Under the pieces are notes generated by a model, which was given only the letters and a program-made list of their open reading frames with translations, ran no database searches and was not told where the DNA came from. DNA of 32,818 nt from Vicinamibacteria bacterium (GTDB lineage: Bacteria; Acidobacteriota; Vicinamibacteria; Vicinamibacterales; UBA8438): positions 1-32,818 of the forward strand of contig JAJEFC010000225.1 in assembly GCA_022820675.1 (NCBI GenBank). Reading direction: 5' to 3'. The translations under genes were made by a program, and so were the position numbers. Below, piece by piece: positions 1-8,258 of the stretch. Positions within the stretch are counted from its first letter, which is position 1, and each line of letters opens with the position of its first letter.

Positions 1-23
1 TCGTGCCTGTTGTCGGGTACCGT

Positions 24-141
24 CAGCATGGGTGGTGTCTCCTTCCCCCCGGCCCCTCAGCCAGGGTGTTTTTGGGTTGTTCACACGGAAGGATACGCCA
101 CCTGCCTCACGCCGCGATCCACAACTTTCGGTTATACCTCC
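24..141 (-). mobile_element. 5' end of an insertion-sequence-like repeat (left copy)
   Basis: These 118 bases are the exact reverse complement of 32701-32818. Read on the minus strand, the repeat holds a Shine-Dalgarno AAGGAG (44-39), a 9-nt spacer and an ATG at 29-27, after which nine codons (MLTVPDNRH) run off the window. The sharp edge at 141/142, the outward-facing start codon about 115 bp from that edge, and the interrupted genes on both sides fit the tip of a transposase-carrying element. The family cannot be named because neither the transposase body nor the other terminus is visible. A non-IS repeat is possible. Confidence 0.6.
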
Positions 142-2400
142 GTCTTCGACACGTCGTCGCAGTCGGCCGAGTACGCCCAGAGCGGCGTTCGGACCAACGT
201 GGTGCCCAAGGCGGGCGGCAACGAGTTCTCCTACAACTTCTTCATGAGCGGCACGAACGGCGGCTTCCAGTGGGACAACCAGAGCCAGGACCTGAAGGAC
301 CAGGGCTTCGAGTTCGCGCCCATCGACTACCAATACAGCTACAACCCCGCGGTGGGCGGGCCGCTCGTCGAGGACAAGCTGTGGTTCTTCGCCTCGATGA
401 TCAACGTCCGCAGCCGGCAGTACGTCCTCGACCGGTTCTGGGACCTCGACGAGCCGTCGACGCCCGACGGCGTTACCGCCGACGACCTGCGGGCGTTCAC
501 CTGGAACAGGAGCGGCAACTACAACATCCGCCTCACGCACCAGGCCACCCAGCGCCACAAGTTCACGTGGAGCTACTTCGAGGAGCCCAAGGGGGGGCTT
601 TCCGGCACCGAGTTCGCCTGGGCCGGCCGCACGAACCCCGAGGCGTGGTACGAATGGGACGGGAGGCCGACGCGCATGCTGACGGGCCGCTGGACGGCGC
701 CGATGACGAACCGGCTGCTCCTCGAGGCGCACGGGTCCTTCATGCAGGCCGACGTCAACACGAACCCCGTGGACCACGGCGGGGAGTTGCGGATGCCGAG
801 GATCGACTGGGCGCTGGGCACCATGAGCGCCAGCTCCTTCCAGAACCACCACAACCACGACTTCCACCGCCGCCTGAACGCGTCGCTGTCCTACGTGACC
901 GGCTCGCACAACTTCAAGGCCGGCCTGAACTTCGCGAACAACCGGACCGCCCTCGCCTTCACGGGGCCGGGGGACCTGTACACGGGCTACTTCTTCAACG
1001 GGTTCCCGGTCGGGGTCCTGGTGACGGGGAACGGCAGGCAGCGGCAGGGGATCATCCAGGACTGCGACTGCGGCATCTACGCGCAGGACGCGTGGACGAT
1101 GGACCGCCTGACCCTCAACGCCGGCATCCGGTACGACTGGTTCCAGAGCTCGGTGCCGGGGGGGACGCGGGACGGGGGCTACTTCGCGCCGGCGCTGACC
1201 CTGCCCGACCCCGTCGTCGAGAACATCCCCAACTGGCAGGACGTCAACGCGCGGTTCGGCGCCGCCTTCGACCTGATCGGCGACGGCTCGACGGCGGTGA
1301 AGTTCTCGGGGGGGCGGTACATCGCGAACGAAGGGACGGGCGTCACCCAGGGGTACAACCCCATCTACCCCTACAACCTGCTCGACTACCGGCCGTGGAC
1401 GGACCTCAACGGGGACGGGACCGCCCTCAATGTGGACGGGACGCCGCAGCTCGACGAGATCGGACCCTCGAACAACCCCAACTACGGGTTGTCGACCATC
1501 ACGACCCAGTACGACCCGAACCTGCCGCGCGCCAGCAACTGGGAGTACTCCGCGGGCGTCGAGCGGCAACTGGGCGCGGGCTGGGCGCTGAGCGTGATGT
1601 GGCACCGGCGCGCGTACACCAACTTCGACTGGTTCGACAACCTGAACACCTCGGCGGCCGACTGGCACATGGCGGGTGTATGGACCGGGCCGGACGATCC
1701 GGCTTTGCCCGCTGTCGCCCGCGGCGTGCAGGTTCCCATCTACATCACCGATCCCGGCCTCGACATCCAGACCGGGAACGACTTCCACACCGTGGCGTCG
1801 GAGAACTCCCGGACGTGGAACGGGTTCGAGGTGATTCTCGACGGGGAGCTCCCCCGCGGCGGCTTCATGACCGCCAGCGTCACGGCGGGCACGAACAAGA
1901 ACAACTTCTGCCACCGGGGTATGTTCGAGAACCCCAACGCGCTCCGGTTCTGCGAGACGCGGATGCCGTACCGGCCCATGGGCAAGCTGTCGGGGGCGTT
2001 GCCGCTGCCGTTCGACACCATGATCTCCGGGCTCATCCAGGTGTTTCCGGGCGCGCCCATCAGTGCCTCCTATGCCATCAACGCGGTCGACTTCCCCGCT
2101 CTCGTGAACCTCGGGGATCCTGACGACGCGAACCCGAACCTCGAGGTCAACCTGATCGAGCCGGGCACGGTGTTCGAGGACTACACCACGGAGATGCAGT
2201 TGCGGTTCTCGAAGGTCGTCACGATCAACGACGTCCGGACGCGGTTCTACATGGACGCGACGAACATCACCAACCGGGCCCGGGTCACGAGCCGGAACCG
2301 CTTCTACGGCGGCGGGGGCGTCAAGAACCCGGACTTCCTCCGGATCAACACCATCGAGCCGGGCCGGAGGCTGTCGTTCGGCATGCAGATGTACTTCTAG
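142..2400 (+). CDS. TonB-dependent receptor (Oar-like), N-terminus missing
   Basis: Outer-membrane beta-barrel receptor of the carboxypeptidase-regulatory/TonB type that is expanded in Acidobacteriota; substrate unknown. The visible part starts inside the plug (VRTNVVPKAGGNEFSYNFF) and continues through the barrel with many aromatic, alternating strands (RLSYFL-like, NAGIRYDWFQ, WEYSAGVERQL). It ends in MQMYF, the terminal aromatic residue needed for barrel insertion. The signal peptide, the Ig-like N-terminal domain and the first part of the plug are absent, because the insertion-like repeat ends at 141. The frame happens to stay open through the repeat to position 1, so automatic annotation would add about 47 foreign residues. 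About 752 residues remain of a family that usually exceeds 1000. It is probably non-functional in this allele unless the junction is an assembly break. Confidence 0.85.
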   Translation, partial: VFDTSSQSAEYAQSGVRTNVVPKAGGNEFSYNFFMSGTNGGFQWDNQSQDLKDQGFEFAPIDYQYSYNPAVGGPLVEDKLWFFASMINVRSRQYVLDRFWDLDEPSTPDGVTADDLRAFTWNRSGNYNIRLTHQATQRHKFTWSYFEEPKGGLSGTEFAWAGRTNPEAWYEWDGRPTRMLTGRWTAPMTNRLLLEAHGSFMQADVNTNPVDHGGELRMPRIDWALGTMSASSFQNHHNHDFHRRLNASLSYVTGSHNFKAGLNFANNRTALAFTGPGDLYTGYFFNGFPVGVLVTGNGRQRQGIIQDCDCGIYAQDAWTMDRLTLNAGIRYDWFQSSVPGGTRDGGYFAPALTLPDPVVENIPNWQDVNARFGAAFDLIGDGSTAVKFSGGRYIANEGTGVTQGYNPIYPYNLLDYRPWTDLNGDGTALNVDGTPQLDEIGPSNNPNYGLSTITTQYDPNLPRASNWEYSAGVERQLGAGWALSVMWHRRAYTNFDWFDNLNTSAADWHMAGVWTGPDDPALPAVARGVQVPIYITDPGLDIQTGNDFHTVASENSRTWNGFEVILDGELPRGGFMTASVTAGTNKNNFCHRGMFENPNALRFCETRMPYRPMGKLSGALPLPFDTMISGLIQVFPGAPISASYAINAVDFPALVNLGDPDDANPNLEVNLIEPGTVFEDYTTEMQLRFSKVVTINDVRTRFYMDATNITNRARVTSRNRFYGGGGVKNPDFLRINTIEPGRRLSFGMQMYF

Positions 2401-2829
2401 CGAGGCTCCGCCTCAGACCGACGAGGCATGTAGGTACTGCGCAGTCGCCGATGCTGTGGTCGCCCCCATGTCAGCGAACAAAACGCGATCAAAACTTGAC
2501 TCAACTGTGAAGGTCACGCCCGTTCAAGGAATCTAGAGGTCGGGTGGATTCCACCGGGAACGCCGGGCGCCTGCCGGTCGCCCGGCGTTCCTCTCCGTTT
2601 CGACCACGCAGCTCGTACCCGTTCGCATCCGGTACCGGGGCGCGTCTTCGTGACCGGCCCGGGTATTGGAGGAGAAAGCGTCTCCGGGCGTGCCGAAGGG
2701 CTGCGGGCTCGTTCGCTCGAACTCGGCCGACGTTCGGCCTGCCGAACGGAGCTCCGGGGCTGGAAACTCCGCCTGAACGGGGCCGGTCGCTGGCCATCAG
2801 TGCGCCAAGCGTGTTCTGCCGAGGTTGCC
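2401..2829. other. Intergenic stretch between TonB receptor and TPR gene
   Basis: No convincing gene. It contains a strong hairpin (listed separately) and, before it, a less GC-rich pocket with a -35-like TTGACT at 2496-2501. There is no matching -10 hexamer at 16-18 nt, so I do not call a promoter. Open frames here lack a ribosome-binding site and family resemblance. Confidence 0.5.
2557..2591 (+). terminator. Candidate intrinsic terminator after the TonB receptor gene
   Basis: A perfect 13-bp inverted repeat (GGAACGCCGGGCG at 2557-2569, its complement at 2579-2591) with a 9-nt loop, followed by a short pyrimidine-rich run (TCTCCGTTTC). The stem is very stable but the T-tract is weak, and it lies about 155 nt past the stop codon. 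It could end the receptor transcript or shield the next gene. Confidence 0.5.
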
Positions 2830-3855
2830 ATGCATTGCTCCCGCCGGTTGCTTCACGGTGTGTTCGCCGCCGCGATCCTCCTGCTCGGACCACCCGAGGG
2901 ACTCGCGCAGCAGGAAGAGGGGCGCATCCAGGGCCGCGTGTTCATCGAAGGGACCCGCGATCCCGTGGTCGGCGCCTTCGTCCGGGCCGACCCTCCCCTC
3001 TTCTCGCCCAACGGCGACCGGCTGCAGATGGCCGAGCCCATGGAGACCGTCACCGACGACGACGGCCGCTTCGCCCTGACGTGGATGCGGAGCGGCATCT
3101 GGAACACCATGATCATGGCCGAGGGCTACGAGGACGCCCAGTTGCGCATCGAGGTGACGCAGCGCCGGTCGAACGCGTGCACGCCGACGAAGATGCAGAA
3201 CTGCGTGCAGCCCATCGAGTACTACATGGTCCCGCTGAAGGTGGACGCGGAAGACCAGGTGGAGTCGATCCTGGCCGGGCTGGACGTCGAGGAGACGGAG
3301 CTCGATCGGGCCGTCGCCGACCTCGGCGCGGCCGACGACGCCTACAACCGCCAGGACTACCGGACCGCCATCGACGGCTACTCCCGACTGCTCGCGCGGT
3401 GGCCGCAGATGACCACCCTGCACCAGGACATCGGCGACGCCCACCGCGCGCTGGCGGAGTTCGACGCGGCGATCGCTGCCTACGAGCGCTACCGGGCGGC
3501 CGCCCCGGGCGACGCGGCGATAGAGCGGAAGATCGCCCGGGCGCAGCTTCTGATGGGCGACCTCGCCGCGGCCCGCGACCTCGCCGCCGCGGGCGGCGAC
3601 GCGTCGCCCGAGGACCTCTACAACCTCGGCGAGGTCGCGTTCAGCGAGGGCGACATCGACGCCGCCGCCGGCTGGTACGAGAAGTCGGCCGCCGCGGACC
3701 CCGAGTGGGCGCCCCCCGTCTTCAAGCTCGGCATGGTGGCCCTGAACCGCGGCGACATCGAGGGCGCCAAGGCGCTGTTCCAGCGGGTCGTCGACCTCGA
3801 GCCCGACTCGGAGGAGGCCGCGCAGGCCCAGGGGATACTGGCGGCGCTGCCCTGA
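2830..3855 (+). CDS. Secreted carboxypeptidase-regulatory-like / TPR repeat protein
   Basis: A 341-residue exported protein. The start at ATG 2830 gives a clean signal peptide (basic MHCSRRLL, hydrophobic FAAAILLLG, cleavage near GLAQ). The frame is open further upstream, but nothing there looks like a start. Residues about 30-125 form a carboxypeptidase-regulatory-like beta-sandwich (GRIQGRVFIEGTRDPVVGAF, then a TDDDGRFAL turn). Residues about 165-340 are tetratricopeptide repeats (AYNRQDYRTAIDGYSRLL, FKLGMVALNRGDIEGAKALF). Such proteins are common in Acidobacteriota and probably scaffold periplasmic or outer-membrane assemblies; no enzymatic motif is seen. The ribosome-binding site is weak (GAGG at 2821). 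A VWFA-related gene follows 194 bp downstream in the same direction. Confidence 0.8.
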   Translation: MHCSRRLLHGVFAAAILLLGPPEGLAQQEEGRIQGRVFIEGTRDPVVGAFVRADPPLFSPNGDRLQMAEPMETVTDDDGRFALTWMRSGIWNTMIMAEGYEDAQLRIEVTQRRSNACTPTKMQNCVQPIEYYMVPLKVDAEDQVESILAGLDVEETELDRAVADLGAADDAYNRQDYRTAIDGYSRLLARWPQMTTLHQDIGDAHRALAEFDAAIAAYERYRAAAPGDAAIERKIARAQLLMGDLAAARDLAAAGGDASPEDLYNLGEVAFSEGDIDAAAGWYEKSAAADPEWAPPVFKLGMVALNRGDIEGAKALFQRVVDLEPDSEEAAQAQGILAALP

Positions 3856-4010
3856 AGCCGGTTCGGGCTTGCGACGTGGATGGCGCGGCAGCGACACTCG
3901 TCGCTGTCGGCCACGTGCTGCCCCGAAGCCCGCGCGAGCTAGCGTAGCTAGCGACGGGCCGAGCGCTGCAATCGGGACTGGCGGGGCTGTCCTGAGGTCG
4001 GTTCGAGCAT
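3837..4010 (+). repeat. Imperfect direct repeat spanning the TPR gene's 3' end
   Basis: Bases 3837-3870, covering the TGA of the TPR gene, match 3977-4010 at 28 of 34 positions with a fixed offset of 140 bp (shared core includes CCTGA and CGGTTCG). Between them lies GCTAGC-GTA-GCTAGC (3938-3952 region), a doubled palindrome. The second copy could be the relic of a duplicated gene end or a local slippage duplication. Confidence 0.4.
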
Positions 4011-4049
4011 TTGCCACGGGCCGGAGTTCTGCAACCGGAGGTTCTCGAC

Positions 4050-4988
4050 ATGACGGCCGAAACCACGCGACGTCGCTCCGTCGTCGGCGTTCTCGTCGCC
4101 CTCGCCCTCATCGTGTCCGGCGCGCCCTGGACGGGCCACGTCGCGTCGGCGCAGACCCAGTCGTTCTTCGTCAGCTTCACCGACGGCGCCGGCGCCCCGG
4201 TCACCGACATGAGCCGCACCGAGGTGTTCGTCGAGACCGACGGCGAGCGCAGCGAGGCGCTCGGCCTCGAGCCGCTCCGCTGGCCGCTGCGGGTGACGGT
4301 GTTCGTCGACAACGGGTTGGCGAGCCCGCCCGTGCTCGACCACATGCGCGAGGGGCTGCGGCGCTTCCTGGACGCGCTGCCCGCGGACATCGAGGTGGCG
4401 ATTGCGACCATCGGGGGACGGCCCCAGTTCCGGGTCCGGCACACCACGGACCGGATGGACCTCGAGGACGCGGTCGGGGTGATAGCGCCGGAGATGGACG
4501 GCGCGGCCAGCTTCCTCGACGCCCTCTACGAGGAGGCGGAGCGGCTGCACGAGGACGAGGCGGGCGAGTACTTCCCCGTCATCGTGATGGTCGCCACCAA
4601 CGGCCCGGAGGGGAGCACGCGGGTGCGCGAGCGGCCCTTCCGCGAGATGATGGAGCGCCTGATTGCCAACCGGGCCGCCCTCCACACCCGCATGTACACC
4701 TTCACGTCGGTCACCGGGGTCAAGCAGGGCGGCGACCAGATGCGGTGGGCCATGGACATCGGCCGGGTGACGGCGGGCAGCTACGACGGGCTGAGCTCGG
4801 CCATCGGGTTCCGCACCCAGCTCCCGGATCTGGCCGAGGACCTCGGCCGGAAGCACCGGCTGATGAGCAACCAGTACCTCCTGACCTACACCCCGCCGGA
4901 GAACGCGACCGCGCAGTCGGTGGTCCGGCTGCTGACCACCCGGGCCGGCGTCCGGATGACGCCGACGCGCGACGGGAAGCTGCCGTAA
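4050..4988 (+). CDS. VWFA-related secreted protein (Acidobacterial type)
   Basis: A 312-residue protein with a signal peptide (RRRSVVGVLVALALIVSGAP, cleavage near VASAQ) and a von Willebrand factor A-like fold of the VWFA-related family abundant in Acidobacteriota. The start at ATG 4050 follows CCGGAGG. The body contains LPADIEVAIATIGGRPQFRV, FLDALYEEAERL, and a C-terminal strand with YLLTYTPPEN, the typical end of this family. The usual metal-binding DxSxS is not conserved: the first strand reads VTVFVDNGLAS, so metal binding is doubtful. Function unknown; likely periplasmic or surface protein interaction. A close paralogue lies at 10191-11120 on the other strand. Confidence 0.8.
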   Translation: MTAETTRRRSVVGVLVALALIVSGAPWTGHVASAQTQSFFVSFTDGAGAPVTDMSRTEVFVETDGERSEALGLEPLRWPLRVTVFVDNGLASPPVLDHMREGLRRFLDALPADIEVAIATIGGRPQFRVRHTTDRMDLEDAVGVIAPEMDGAASFLDALYEEAERLHEDEAGEYFPVIVMVATNGPEGSTRVRERPFREMMERLIANRAALHTRMYTFTSVTGVKQGGDQMRWAMDIGRVTAGSYDGLSSAIGFRTQLPDLAEDLGRKHRLMSNQYLLTYTPPENATAQSVVRLLTTRAGVRMTPTRDGKLP

Positions 4989-5055
4989 CGTGGGGCGGAC
5001 CGGTGTTCTCGTACGGCTGAATGTCGACGGGGTTGGGGATTGGGATTAGAGGAGA

Positions 5056-5187
5056 GCGTCCGCTCAGGGTGCCGAGCAGCACCTGGTCGAAACGTCCGGC
5101 GAACCCGGCGTTGCCGTACAGGGTCTGCTCTCGGCCCGTCGCCGCCCCCTCGGCGCTCGCGATGCCGTTTCCCGGGTTGTAGCTAAG
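5056..5187 (-). pseudogene. Possible gene remnant between convergent genes
   Basis: On the minus strand, the segment from a TAG at 5190-5188 onward reads as a protein-like stretch (includes YNPGNGIASAEGA and GNAGFAGRFDQVLLGTL) with almost all third positions G or C. It has no start codon with a ribosome-binding site, and the frame then runs into the 3' end of the VWFA-related gene. I cannot name a family. It may be a decayed gene fragment or a chance high-GC frame. Confidence 0.25.
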
Positions 5188-5242
5188 CTACGCGGGACGA
5201 ACACGTCGCCGAGACCGTCGTGCCGATCTCGTCGGTGGGCGG

Positions 5243-6256
5243 TCAGGGCGCGTCCCGGCCCTCGGCGAGTTGCGTCAACCGAGCGACCAGCTCGTCGCCG
5301 TCGGCGGCCTGCACGATCCAGTCGCCCGCCGCGGCCAGACCCTCCGGATCGGCGATCCGTTCCACCGCCCGGGACACGCGCGACGCCGTCTCCGCGCCGA
5401 AGCGCAACGCTGCCTGCCGGCGCAGGAGCGCGCGTTGTAGCGCAAGCCCCCGTTCGATACCCTGCTCGAGGCCCTGCTTGACACCCTGCTCAATGCCTTC
5501 CCGAAGCCACTGCTTCGGCCACTCGGCCGCCCGTTCGACAAGCGTCATCTTCAACTCCTCCAGCGTCTGTACCGGCGGCACCCATCCGCCGGGCGGCACC
5601 ACCCGCTCTGCCACCTGCCGCACCCAGTCGAGGAACACCCGGCGCAAAGCGGCGTCCCGCGGGTCGCTCAGCTTCGCCCGCAGTGCGTCGACGACACGGG
5701 CCAGGTCCTCGTATGAGCCGCTCTGCTCAAGCTGCACGACCGACGTCATCAGATTGCCGCTCGGGAGATCGTCGTCCGCCAGGTGCCGCTCGTCAACCAC
5801 GTGGTACCGCTGCGCCGGCTGACACGGCGCCAGCTCCGGCCCCGCCGCCGCGATCAACTCCCGCATCTCGCGGGCCGAACGCCACCGCCGCGCGCCGTTG
5901 TACAGCACCACCGGCAGCACGGCCGGCAGCGGCTCGCCCGCCTCCACCACCCCGTTGCGCACCATCTCCTCGTACAGCAGGCCCGTGTAGGTCAGGATGC
6001 GCAGGGCCATCCGCGGCTCGTCCCGCGACTGGAACTCGAGCAGCACCACGAGGTACAGCCAACGCCCGCGCAGGCGGACCCGCCACACCGCGTCGCCGTG
6101 CCGCTTGAGCAGCTCGTTGCTGACGTACTCGGAAGACAACTTCTGTAGCGTCGAGAAATCGATGTCGTCCGCCCGCGGACCGGCCACGAAGCCGCGGAGC
6201 AGGTCTTCAACCATGCGCGGGAATGCGAACAGCTTCTTGTAGGTCTCGTCGTGCAT
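5243..6256 (-). CDS. Rpn family PD-(D/E)XK nuclease (recombination-promoting nuclease/putative transposase)
   Basis: A 337-residue member of the Rpn/transposase_31 family, whose characterised members (E. coli RpnA-E) are DNA endonucleases that raise RecA-independent recombination. ATG 6256 is chosen because it follows GGCTGGAGAC and opens with the family's N-terminus (MHDETYKKLFAFPRMVEDLL). The restriction-endonuclease-like core is visible: DIDFSTLQKL near residue 36, then strand LYLVVLLEFQS carrying the E-x-Q signature. The C-terminus has the family's repeated helix (GIEQGVKQGLEQGIERGL) followed by a basic stretch. It stands alone, divergent from the ASPIC/UnbV gene. These genes are often horizontally mobile and short-lived, but this copy is intact. 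Confidence 0.85.
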   Translation of the reverse strand: MHDETYKKLFAFPRMVEDLLRGFVAGPRADDIDFSTLQKLSSEYVSNELLKRHGDAVWRVRLRGRWLYLVVLLEFQSRDEPRMALRILTYTGLLYEEMVRNGVVEAGEPLPAVLPVVLYNGARRWRSAREMRELIAAAGPELAPCQPAQRYHVVDERHLADDDLPSGNLMTSVVQLEQSGSYEDLARVVDALRAKLSDPRDAALRRVFLDWVRQVAERVVPPGGWVPPVQTLEELKMTLVERAAEWPKQWLREGIEQGVKQGLEQGIERGLALQRALLRRQAALRFGAETASRVSRAVERIADPEGLAAAGDWIVQAADGDELVARLTQLAEGRDAP

Positions 6257-6408
6257 GTCTCCAGCCTTCCCGACCGGCGCAACCCGCCCGCCGTCGAAGA
6301 AGACTGGATGCAAACGCCGCTCCGAGCCCGTCCGCGACCGTCCCGCCAATCCGGCGCGAGCACCTCCGGCCAGGGAAGCCGGCGTCGGGATACCCGCTGA
6401 GGGCAAGG

Positions 6409-6437
6409 CGGACAGCATCGATTCGACGTGTGATAAT
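6409..6437 (+). promoter_or_regulatory. Promoter for the ASPIC/UnbV gene (leaderless-type)
   Basis: CGGACA (6409-6414), a 17-nt spacer, and GATAAT (6432-6437) with an extended-minus-10 TG at 6429-6430. A transcript starting the usual 7 nt downstream would begin at 6444, the first base of the GTG start codon. There is no Shine-Dalgarno sequence. Confidence 0.5.
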
Positions 6438-6443
6438 CGCGCC

Positions 6444-8258
6444 GTGCGCCTGCTGTCTCGGCGTTTCGGCGGCGGTGCGGCCATCGGACTGGTCCTGGCG
6501 ATTCTGTTTCCGGCCGGGGCCGGCGTCCCGTCGGACGACGTCCACGCGGCACCGCAGTGGGCGGTGACACAGGCGGGCGATACGTGGTTCACCGATCGGG
6601 CTGAAGAGGCCGGCATCGACCTCGTGCACTTCAACGGGGCGTCGGGCCGTCTCTACGTGAGCGAGATTCTCGGTCCGGGCGCCGCGATGTTCGACTTCGA
6701 CGGCGACGGCGACCTCGACGTCTTCGTCGTGCCGGGCCGAAGGCTCGGCGAGGGCTCGACGTCCGCCCCGGGAGCCGTCCTGCCCGAGGGCCGTCCGCCG
6801 GAGGATCGCCTGTACCGGAACGACCTCGTGGTGCACGCCGACGGAACCCGCACCCTGCGCTTCACCGACGTCACCGCGGGCAGCGGCCTCGACGCAGCCG
6901 CGTACGGCATGGGCGTCGCGGCGGGCGACTTCGACAACGACGGCCGGGTCGACCTGTACCGCACCGCCCTGGGGGCGAACCAGCTCTTCCGGAACGACGG
7001 CGACGGCACGTTCACCGACGTCACCCCGCAGGCCGGCGTCGGCGACCCCCGGTGGAGCGTGTCGGCGTCGTTTGCCGACCTCGACCGCGACGGCTGGCTG
7101 GATCTCTACGTCGGCAACTACCTCGACCACCGCCTCGACGCGCCGCAGCCCGAGTGCTTCACCCGTACCGGCGAGCGGGACTACTGCGGGCCCAGCGCCT
7201 TCGACTCCGTTCCCGACCGGCTGTACCGCAACCGGGGCGACGGGACGTTCGTCGATGTCACCACTTCGGCGGGAGTGGCGCGCGAGTACGGCGCCGCCCT
7301 CGGGGTCGCGGCCTTCGACGCCGACGGGGACGGGTGGACGGACGTCTACGTCGCCAACGACGGCGAGCCGAACCAGCTCTGGATGAACCAGGGGGACGGG
7401 ACCTTCACGAACGGCGCGCTGCTCGCGGGGGCGGCCCTCAACGACAGCGGCCGGACCGAGGGCAGCATGGGGGTCGACGCCGGCGACTTCGACGGCGACG
7501 GCGACGACGACCTGTTCATGACCCACCTGACGCGGGAGACGAACACCCTCTATGTGAATGACGGCCTCGGGCTCTTCGAGGACCGGACCGCGACGATCGG
7601 CCTCGGGGTCCTGAGCCTCGCCTACACCGGCTTCGGGACGGCGTGGCTCGACTTCGACAACGACGGCTGGCTGGACCTGCTGGCCGTCAACGGGGCGGTC
7701 CAGGCCAGTCACCAGCGGTTCGCGGGCGCCGGGGGCGTGTCCGCGCGGGCGGGCGAGCCGTTGCCCCTGGACCAGCCCAACCAGCTCTTCCGCAATCTCG
7801 GGAACGGGCGGTTCGACGAGGTCACGCGGCGGGCCGGCCCCGTGTTCGATCTGTCGGAGGTGAGCCGGGGCGCCGCCTTCGGCGACGTCGACAACGACGG
7901 CGACGTGGACATCCTCGTGACCAACAACGCCGGCCGGGCGCGCCTGCTGATCAACGAGCTGGGCAACCGCAACCGTTGGATTGGCCTCCGGTTGATCGGC
8001 GGCCCCGGCCGCCGGGACATGCTCGGGGCGCGAGTCGGGGTCTTCCGCGACGACGGCCCGCCGCTATGGCGCCGCGCGAGGGCCGACGGCAGCTACGCCT
8101 CGGCCAACGACCCGAGGGTGCTGGTGGGGCTGGGCGATGCCGCCGCGGTGCGGCGGGTGCGCATCGAGTGGCCGGGCGGCCGGGAGGAGGACTGGACGGA
8201 ACTGCCGGTGGACCGGTGGCTGACGCTCGAAGAGGGCACGGGCGAGAGCCGGAAATGA
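6444..8258 (+). CDS. ASPIC/UnbV (CRTAC1-like) protein with FG-GAP/VCBS repeats
   Basis: A 604-residue exported beta-propeller protein. GTG 6444 is the likely start: it gives a basic N-terminus and signal peptide (VRLLSRRFGGGAAIGLVLAI, cleavage near VHA) and sits exactly at the predicted transcription start. At least seven calcium-binding FG-GAP/VCBS blades can be read, each with DxDxDGxxD-type loops (FDFDGDGDLD, GDFDNDGRVD, ADLDRDGWLD, FDADGDGWTD, GDFDGDGDDD, LDFDNDGWLD, GDVDNDGDVD). The last about 90 residues are the ASPIC/UnbV domain (NRWIGLRLIGG, VRRVRIEWPGG). The biochemical role of this family is not established; surface carbohydrate or protein binding is likely. Its TGA overlaps the ATG of the next TPR gene, so the two are translationally coupled. 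Confidence 0.9.
   Translation: MRLLSRRFGGGAAIGLVLAILFPAGAGVPSDDVHAAPQWAVTQAGDTWFTDRAEEAGIDLVHFNGASGRLYVSEILGPGAAMFDFDGDGDLDVFVVPGRRLGEGSTSAPGAVLPEGRPPEDRLYRNDLVVHADGTRTLRFTDVTAGSGLDAAAYGMGVAAGDFDNDGRVDLYRTALGANQLFRNDGDGTFTDVTPQAGVGDPRWSVSASFADLDRDGWLDLYVGNYLDHRLDAPQPECFTRTGERDYCGPSAFDSVPDRLYRNRGDGTFVDVTTSAGVAREYGAALGVAAFDADGDGWTDVYVANDGEPNQLWMNQGDGTFTNGALLAGAALNDSGRTEGSMGVDAGDFDGDGDDDLFMTHLTRETNTLYVNDGLGLFEDRTATIGLGVLSLAYTGFGTAWLDFDNDGWLDLLAVNGAVQASHQRFAGAGGVSARAGEPLPLDQPNQLFRNLGNGRFDEVTRRAGPVFDLSEVSRGAAFGDVDNDGDVDILVTNNAGRARLLINELGNRNRWIGLRLIGGPGRRDMLGARVGVFRDDGPPLWRRARADGSYASANDPRVLVGLGDAAAVRRVRIEWPGGREEDWTELPVDRWLTLEEGTGESRK

Noticed and set aside
2496..2535. Sigma-70 promoter with TTGACT at 2496
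   Set aside because: No acceptable -10 hexamer at 16-18 nt.
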